Source: Flavobacteriaceae bacterium
GTDB taxonomy: Bacteria; Bacteroidota; Bacteroidia; Flavobacteriales; Flavobacteriaceae
DNA length: 10,085 nucleotides
Assembly: GCA_019090365.1 (NCBI GenBank)
Contig: JAHRWC010000286.1
Coordinates: forward strand, 1-10,085
Direction of reading: 5' to 3'
The notes under the pieces were generated by a model. That model saw nothing but the letters and a program-made list of their open reading frames with translations, did not search any database and had not been told where the DNA came from. Shown here in pieces: positions 5,639 through 10,085 of this stretch. The position numbers were made by a program, and so were the translations under genes. Position 1 is the first letter of the stretch, and every line of letters begins with the position of its first letter.

Positions 5639-7108
5639 TTACAGGAAATAAATAACTCCTAATAATCCAACAACACCTAATACAATAGTATATGGAAATG
5701 CCATTTTTACCATTTTAAAGTAATCTAACTTAATTAATGGAGCTATTGCTGATGTTAATAGAAATAAAAATGCTGCTTGTCCATTTGGAGTCGCTACAGA
5801 TGGTAGATTGGTTCCAGTATTAATAGCAATGGCTAATTTCTCAAATTGTTCTAGACTAATAGCACCAGAATCAAACGCTTGCTTTACTTCTCCAATATAT
5901 ACGGTTGCAACAAATACATTGTCGCTAATCATTGATAATACACCATTGGCTAGATAGAACATACTAGGTTGTTGTGATGGCTCTAAAGTTAATGCCCAAT
6001 CAATGATTGGAGAGAATAAATGTTGATCATGAATCATAGCAACAATTACAAAAAACACAACTAACAGTCCTGTAAATGGTAAAGCTTCTTCAAATGCTTT
6101 TCCTAATTGGTGTTCTTCAGTGATTCCCATAAAAGCAGTTTGTACTACAATAAGAGCTAAACCAATAAAACCAACTGGCGCTAAATGTAAAGCCAATCCA
6201 ATGATTAATAAAATTGCAGAAACTGCTTGAACTTTTATTCCCCATTTTTCTTTATCTGAACGTTTAGCATCTTCTTCTTCGGTGTAACTTTCTATTATAG
6301 TTCTCGCTACCTCTGGTAATTTTTGCCCAAAACCAAAAGTTCCTGTTAGCTCTAAAAATACGGTTGTTAACAAACCAGCAAATAATACAGGTATAGTAAT
6401 TGGAGCCATTCTTAAGAAGAATTCAATAAAATCCCATCCCATTCTTTCTCCAATAAGTAAATTTTGAGGTTCTCCAACTAAAGTACATACACCACCTAGC
6501 GCTGTACCTACAACTCCATGCATAATTAAACTTCTTAGAAAACTTCTAAACTTTTCTAAGGTTTCTCCACTTAATTCAGATTTATCTTTAACTCCACTTT
6601 TATCATAATCACTTTCACCAGAATGTATTCTATGATACACACCATAAAAACCTACAGTTACACTAATTAATACAGCTGTAACAGTTAATGCATCTAAAAA
6701 TGCAGATAGTACTGCTGACAAAAACACAAATAACAGCGATAATAATAGTTTCGATTTAATTTTTGTAAATACTTTACTGAAAATGTACATCAGTAAAGGC
6801 TTCATAAAATAAATACCCGCAACCATGAAGACCAATAATAAGATAACTTCTAAGTTTTGATCTACCTCATGATAGGCATTCTTTGAAGTTGTAAGATTCA
6901 AAGCGATTGCCTCAATAGCTAAAAGTCCTCCCGATTGTAAAGGGTAACATTTTAAAGCCATTGCAAGTGTAAATATAAATTCTCCAATAAAAATCCAAGC
7001 AGTAATCGTAGGGCCTAAAGTATAATAAGCAATTACATTAAATACTAAAAAAATTATCATGGTTAGTTTAAACCATTTTGGGCTTTGTCCTAAAAAATAC
7101 TTGAACAT
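5639..7108 (-). CDS. nhaB: Na+/H+ antiporter NhaB
   Basis: A 489-residue polytopic inner-membrane protein that expels Na+ in exchange for H+. Similarity to E. coli NhaB is plain along the N-terminal part: FLGQSPKWFKL (5-15), AEFIFTLAMALKCYP-like GEFIFTLAMALKCYPLQSGG (42-61), LLAIEA, LEVILLLVFMVAGIYFMK (86-103), and LSAFLDALTVTAVLISVTVG (134-153), which includes the conserved membrane Asp139. Later blocks are GGVCTLVGEPQNLLIGERMG and NTGTNLPSVATPNGQAAFLF. The length is slightly below that of E. coli NhaB, with most of the difference in a hydrophilic loop. It is in the same direction as anmK and exbB, with spacers of 126 and 94 bases and a promoter-like element upstream at 7200-7207, so it is probably its own transcript. 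NhaB is common in Na+-rich habitats, which suits a marine flavobacterium. Confidence 0.95.
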   Translation of the reverse strand: MFKYFLGQSPKWFKLTMIIFLVFNVIAYYTLGPTITAWIFIGEFIFTLAMALKCYPLQSGGLLAIEAIALNLTTSKNAYHEVDQNLEVILLLVFMVAGIYFMKPLLMYIFSKVFTKIKSKLLLSLLFVFLSAVLSAFLDALTVTAVLISVTVGFYGVYHRIHSGESDYDKSGVKDKSELSGETLEKFRSFLRSLIMHGVVGTALGGVCTLVGEPQNLLIGERMGWDFIEFFLRMAPITIPVLFAGLLTTVFLELTGTFGFGQKLPEVARTIIESYTEEEDAKRSDKEKWGIKVQAVSAILLIIGLALHLAPVGFIGLALIVVQTAFMGITEEHQLGKAFEEALPFTGLLVVFFVIVAMIHDQHLFSPIIDWALTLEPSQQPSMFYLANGVLSMISDNVFVATVYIGEVKQAFDSGAISLEQFEKLAIAINTGTNLPSVATPNGQAAFLFLLTSAIAPLIKLDYFKMVKMAFPYTIVLGVVGLLGVIYFL

Positions 7109-7199
7109 AGTTTTATTTTATAAGGGTTATATCTATTGTTTTTAAAGCTTTCTCGAAAGATGAATTGCTTACAATAAGTTTCGTTTTTTCGAAAGGTAA

Positions 7200-7207
7200 C
7201 AAATATA
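7200..7207 (-). promoter_or_regulatory. Candidate Bacteroidota -7 element for nhaB
   Basis: The minus strand reads TATATTTG, an exact match to TAnnTTTG, 91 bases before the nhaB ATG. No TTG is seen at the -33 position. The predicted leader of about 85 bases contains two small inverted repeats: TTTCG-AAAAAA-CGAAA at 7180-7195 and CTTTC-GA-GAAAG at 7149-7160. Partial support only. Confidence 0.4.
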
Positions 7208-7234
7208 AAAAAACATCTACTGTTAGAAAGACAT

Positions 7235-8308
7235 TTATGCCGATTTTATTCTGAAAATTTTACCTGAAGAATGATCTCTTGAAGCACCTGTTACCGATGA
7301 CAAACAGTTTACTTCTTCCCTAAGTTTTAAAACACCTAACAGGCCGAAAATCAATGCTTCCTTAAATTCGACAAGCTCTTTTGAAGGGATTATTATATCA
7401 ACTTTTTTATGAAATTTTATTTTCTGAATCAAATAATCATTATTAGCACCACCTCCAGTTACTAAAACTTTCGAATCTTTATGAAACTGTCTTGCTATTT
7501 GACGAGCAATATGATCCGTATACGTTCTTAATTTTGTTTTCGAATTTATACTTTGAGCTTCTAAAATTGGAAAAATTTCATGACTTACCCATTCCATTCC
7601 TAATGATTTTGGTGGTAAAACTCTATAAAAAGGCACTGTTTCAAGTAAACCCGATACAGACAAGCTAAAAGTTCCTTCTATTGCAAATTGCCCCTTGTCA
7701 TCATAGTCAAAACCAAGTTCATTGGCATATTTATTTAGCACCACATTTACAGCACAAATATCATAAGCAATGCGTTCCCCTTCTCTTTCAAGAGAAACAT
7801 TTGCAAATCCGCCAAGATTTAAACAGTAGTCATATTCTGAAAATAATAGTTGATCTCCAATAGGAACTAATGGCGCCCCTTGTCCTCCCAACTCAACATC
7901 TTGCACTCTAAAATCACAGACTACATTTTGTTGAATTAAAGTTGCTAAATCTGGTAGGTTTCCAATTTGCAACGTAATTCCTTTATCAGGTTGATGCAAA
8001 ATGGTATGACCATGACTACAGACTGCATCAAGATTTTTTAACTTATGCTTGTTAATGAATTGATTAATTACTTCAGCTAAATAAACCGTATACTCTTTAT
8101 TCAATATTTTTAAATTTTCTTCGGAATAAGAAATACCTTCTTTTAATTTTTTAATCCATTCTGAAGGATAAGAAATAGTTTCAGAAGCAAGAATTTTAAA
8201 GGTCCAAGTCTTGTTTTCTGAAACAGAAAAATGAAGTTCTGCTAAATCAATTCCATCTAGTGAAGTACCCGACATCACACCTATGACTTTATATTCGTTT
8301 TGAAGCAT
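7235..8308 (-). CDS. anmK: Anhydro-N-acetylmuramic acid kinase AnmK
   Basis: A 357-residue cytoplasmic enzyme that uses ATP and water to open 1,6-anhydro-MurNAc and phosphorylate it to MurNAc-6-phosphate, a step in peptidoglycan recycling. Family blocks appear in order: VIGVMSGTSLDGIDLAEL (8-25, phosphate loop of the ASKHA fold), CSHGHTILHQPD (97-108), LQIGNLPDLA (113-122), CDFRVQDVELGGQGAPLVP (131-149, substrate site), LNLGGFANVS (163-172), VTGGGANNDYLI (283-294, nucleotide site), EFKEALIFGLLG (314-325) and a C-terminal SSVTGA (337-342). The length is normal for the family. The ATG at 8308 leaves only seven residues before the first motif block, so the start is well fixed. It is divergent from the acyl-CoA dehydrogenase gene across 89 bases. 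No convincing promoter for anmK is seen in that gap. Confidence 0.96.
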   Translation of the reverse strand: MLQNEYKVIGVMSGTSLDGIDLAELHFSVSENKTWTFKILASETISYPSEWIKKLKEGISYSEENLKILNKEYTVYLAEVINQFINKHKLKNLDAVCSHGHTILHQPDKGITLQIGNLPDLATLIQQNVVCDFRVQDVELGGQGAPLVPIGDQLLFSEYDYCLNLGGFANVSLEREGERIAYDICAVNVVLNKYANELGFDYDDKGQFAIEGTFSLSVSGLLETVPFYRVLPPKSLGMEWVSHEIFPILEAQSINSKTKLRTYTDHIARQIARQFHKDSKVLVTGGGANNDYLIQKIKFHKKVDIIIPSKELVEFKEALIFGLLGVLKLREEVNCLSSVTGASRDHSSGKIFRIKSA

Positions 8309-8329
8309 ATGTAAAAGTAAGGTGTTTTA

Positions 8330-8360
8330 TTGAAAAATTGCAATGAAAAAAGTATCTTTG
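8330..8360 (+). promoter_or_regulatory. Bacteroidota housekeeping promoter of the acyl-CoA dehydrogenase gene
   Basis: TTG at 8330-8332 and TATCTTTG at 8353-8360 match the -33 (TTG) and -7 (TAnnTTTG) elements used by the Bacteroidota primary sigma factor, with a 20-base spacer inside the usual range. The -7 element lies 37 bases before the ATG at 8398, giving a leader of roughly 30 bases. Confidence 0.8.
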
Positions 8361-8397
8361 CAAAACATTTTTCAGAATATTATAACATCTTATTTCA

Positions 8398-9540
8398 ATG
8401 GATTTTAGCTTAACAGAAGAACACATTATGATCCGCGACGCTGCGCGTGATTTTGCAAAAAACGAATTACTTCCTGGTGTTATCGAGAGAGATAACAAAC
8501 AAGAATTTCCTGCACAACAGATCAAGATGATGGGAGAACTTGGTTTCTTAGGAATGATGGTTGACCCAAAATATGGAGGTGGCGGAATGGACACTGTATC
8601 ATATGCCTTAGCAATGGAAGAAATTTCAAAAATTGATGCATCTGCAAGTGTAGTAATGTCTGTAAACAACTCTTTAGTGTGTTATGGTATTGAAAAATAT
8701 GGATCGGAAGATCAAAAACAAAAATACCTTACCAAATTAGCTACTGGCGAAAAATTAGGTGCTTTTTGTTTAAGTGAACCTGAAGCAGGTAGTGATGCTA
8801 CTTCACAAAAAACAACAGCGATCGATCATGGTGATCATTATATACTAAACGGAACAAAAAACTGGATCACTAATGGTAATAATGCTGACTTTTATTTAGT
8901 TATTGCTCAAACAGATCGTGAGAAAAAACATAAAGGAATCAATGCTTTTATTGTAGAAAAAAGTTGGGAAGGTTTCGAAATTGGACCGAAAGAAGATAAA
9001 TTAGGTATTAGAGGTAGTGATACACATTCACTTATTTTTAATGATGTAAAGGTTCCTAAAGAAAATAGAATTGGTGTGGACGGATTTGGATTCAAATTTG
9101 CCATGAAAACACTTTCTGGTGGACGTATTGGTATTGCTTCTCAAGCATTAGGAATTGCTGGAGGTGCTTATGACCTTGCAAGAGAATATTCTAAAGTACG
9201 TAAAGCATTTGGTACTGAAATTTGTAACCATCAAGCGATTGCTTTTAAATTAGCAGATATGCATACAAGTATTGAAGCTGCTAAACTTCTAGTAATGAAA
9301 GCTGCTTGGGATAAAGACCAAGGGAATAATTACGATATGAGTGGAGCGATTGCAAAATTATATGCTTCGCAGGTAGCGATGGATGTTTCGGTTGAAGCGG
9401 TTCAAGTACATGGTGGAAATGGGTATGTAAAAGAATACCATGTAGAGCGTTTAATGCGTGATGCAAAAATCACTCAGATTTATGAAGGTACTTCCGAGAT
9501 TCAAAAAATTGTAATTTCTAGAGGTTTATTAAGAGATTAA
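8398..9540 (+). CDS. Acyl-CoA dehydrogenase (short/medium-chain type)
   Basis: A 380-residue FAD enzyme that oxidises acyl-CoA to trans-2-enoyl-CoA in fatty-acid or branched-chain amino-acid breakdown and passes electrons to electron-transfer flavoprotein. All three family domains are complete. The N-terminal helical domain starts MDFSLTEEHIMIRDAARDFA. The beta domain has the first family signature GAFCLSEPEAGSD (121-133) and the flavin-contact block NGTKNWITNG (151-160). The C-terminal helical domain has RKAFGTEICNHQAIAFKLAD (268-287), the second signature QVHGGNGYVKEYHVERLMRD (336-355) and IYEGTSEIQK (361-370). Glu363 in that last block is the expected catalytic base, as in short- and medium-chain enzymes; isovaleryl-CoA dehydrogenases place it elsewhere. 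The exact chain-length preference cannot be read. It is a single-gene transcript with its own promoter and terminator. Confidence 0.95.
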   Translation: MDFSLTEEHIMIRDAARDFAKNELLPGVIERDNKQEFPAQQIKMMGELGFLGMMVDPKYGGGGMDTVSYALAMEEISKIDASASVVMSVNNSLVCYGIEKYGSEDQKQKYLTKLATGEKLGAFCLSEPEAGSDATSQKTTAIDHGDHYILNGTKNWITNGNNADFYLVIAQTDREKKHKGINAFIVEKSWEGFEIGPKEDKLGIRGSDTHSLIFNDVKVPKENRIGVDGFGFKFAMKTLSGGRIGIASQALGIAGGAYDLAREYSKVRKAFGTEICNHQAIAFKLADMHTSIEAAKLLVMKAAWDKDQGNNYDMSGAIAKLYASQVAMDVSVEAVQVHGGNGYVKEYHVERLMRDAKITQIYEGTSEIQKIVISRGLLRD

Positions 9541-9563
9541 TTACAACAACATAAAATAAATTT

Positions 9564-9592
9564 AAAACTCGATCATTTTGGTCGAGTTTTTT
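9564..9592 (+). terminator. Intrinsic terminator of the acyl-CoA dehydrogenase gene
   Basis: AAAACTCGATC, loop ATTTT and GGTCGAGTTTT form an 11-base stem with one G-U pair. Two further T residues extend the T-run beyond the stem. It begins 23 bases after the stop at 9540. Confidence 0.88.
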
Positions 9593-9621
9593 ATTTGGGC
9601 AAATCTCCATTAAGATGAAGA

Positions 9622-9694
9622 CCGCGCCTTTCACTGTATCTTTTTTGTTATTCTTAAATAACAAAAAAGGATGCCATTTCAGTCCCTTTTGCGG
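9622..9694 (+). repeat. Palindromic interspersed repeat, copy B (downstream of acyl-CoA dehydrogenase)
   Basis: On the plus strand the element runs from CCGCGCC to TTTTGCGG. It contains CACTGTATCTTTTTT, a central hairpin, and AAAAAAGGATGCC followed by TTTCAGTCCC. The hairpin has a 13-base perfect stem (CTTTTTTGTTATT at 9640-9652 with AATAACAAAAAAG at 9657-9669) and a CTTA loop. Outside it, ACTG/CAGT and CCGC/GCGG also pair, so the whole is a nested palindrome with a symmetric seven-base internal loop. CTGTATCTTTTT and AAAAGGATGCC are identical to copy A at 4364-4451, while the hairpin sequence differs but keeps its pairing. It lies in the 311-base geneless stretch 9541-9851, which otherwise holds only the terminator and a small hairpin at 9771-9786. 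Confidence 0.75.
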
Positions 9695-9770
9695 CTTTAC
9701 ATACTAGAAATAGGCTTTTTCGTAACAAAAAACACAATACTTAGACTAATAAACAAAAGCTTTTCAATTT

Positions 9771-9786
9771 TGAGTTTTCTAACTCA
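9771..9786. other. Small hairpin upstream of the last gene
   Basis: TGAGTT, loop TTCT, AACTCA is a perfect six-base stem, followed on the plus strand by TTTATTTTT. It lies 65 bases before the ATG at 9852. It may be a leader hairpin or attenuator, or chance in AT-rich DNA. No exact TAnnTTTG element is seen between 9695 and 9851; the nearest is CAATTTTG at 9765-9772, with one mismatch. Confidence 0.3.
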
Positions 9787-9851
9787 TTTATTTTTCCGAA
9801 ATTGACATTCCAATTTTAATTATTCAATAACCATTTAAATTTAATACAATT

Positions 9852-10085
9852 ATGTCTGATGATTTTGATTTACTAGAAACTGATTCTAACTCAAAACAAG
9901 AAAAAGTTGAAGTGAACTGGGGCAAAGCTGTGGACCAAATGAAGTCCAAATTATCGCAAGAAGATGACCCAGAAGTGCGCCAAAAAATATTAAATGCTAC
10001 CCTTGATGATGTAGTAGGCATGGCCGAAAAAGATCGAACATCCTTGTTAGATGCAATTAAAGACTTAACTGACTATCAAGACGAA
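9852..10085 (+). CDS. Unrecognised acidic protein (N-terminal part, cut by window edge)
   Basis: An open frame from the ATG at 9852 runs 78 codons to the right edge without a stop. I do not recognise the family. The visible part has no signal peptide, membrane helix or cysteine, and is strongly acidic at the start (MSDDFDLLETDSN). From about residue 23 it looks helical and charged (VNWGKAVDQMKSKLSQEDD, VRQKILNATLDDVVGMAEKD, TSLLDAIKDLTDYQDE), consistent with a cytoplasmic helical protein or the N-terminal region of a larger one. Codon use and the Bacteroidota-like AT-rich leader resemble the neighbours. Lack of an earlier in-frame start in the leader and the continuous frame support a real gene. 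No function is proposed. Confidence 0.7.
   Translation, partial: MSDDFDLLETDSNSKQEKVEVNWGKAVDQMKSKLSQEDDPEVRQKILNATLDDVVGMAEKDRTSLLDAIKDLTDYQDE

Noticed and set aside
8353..8363. TTTGCAAA palindrome overlapping the -7 element as an operator
   Set aside because: Eight bases in AT-rich sequence is likely chance and part of it is explained by the promoter consensus.
8289..8669. 126-codon minus-strand open frame overlapping anmK and the acyl-CoA dehydrogenase start
   Set aside because: It is antisense to a conserved enzyme, covers the mapped promoter, and its translation shows no domain; it is a shadow frame.

Overview
The window comes from an AT-rich member of the Bacteroidota, most probably a marine or soil Flavobacteriaceae. 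The evidence is the low G+C content, the lack of Shine-Dalgarno sequences before starts, promoter elements of the Bacteroidota form TTG-N20-TAnnTTTG, and the content: a SusC-type carboxypeptidase-regulatory-like module, an exbB-exbD-tonB set with a flavobacterial-type TonB, NhaB, AnmK and an acyl-CoA dehydrogenase. No phage, integron, CRISPR, rRNA or tRNA is visible.

Layout. All genes from 1 to 8308 lie on the minus strand, so they read from right to left. At 1-786 is a short exported pair: a stand-alone carboxypeptidase-regulatory-like domain protein followed after 10 bases by the N-terminal part of a transglutaminase-like protein that runs off the left edge. At 916-1947 is a CNNM/CBS membrane transporter-like protein. 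At 2136-3327 is a tight three-gene unit: an ECF-type sigma factor, a two-helix membrane protein with a Gly-Cys-Gly run, and a small HMA-like protein that has lost its metal-binding cysteines. At 3528-5544 is exbB-exbD-tonB, which energises outer-membrane TonB-dependent transport. At 5639-7108 is the Na+/H+ antiporter nhaB, and at 7235-8308 the cell-wall recycling kinase anmK. An acyl-CoA dehydrogenase (8398-9540, plus strand) is divergent from anmK and has a clear Bacteroidota promoter and an intrinsic terminator. The right edge holds the start of an unrecognised acidic protein (9852 onward).

The most interesting signals are two. First, an imperfect-palindrome repeat occurs twice in the window, at 4364-4451 (minus) and 9622-9694 (plus). 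The copies share the blocks CTGTATCTTTTT and AAAAGGATGCC around a hairpin whose own sequence differs between them. One copy fills the exbD-tonB spacer almost completely, and its conserved ATG creates a false upstream start for tonB; the true start is most likely 4355. Second, the sigma factor / membrane protein / cysteine-less HMA-like unit looks like an uncharacterised sigma-factor signalling module.

How the genes relate. ExbB, ExbD and TonB form one proton-motive-force complex. NhaB exchanges Na+ and H+ across the same membrane. AnmK recovers anhydro-MurNAc from peptidoglycan turnover. These are housekeeping functions of a Gram-negative envelope; the sigma-factor unit is the only evident regulatory module.
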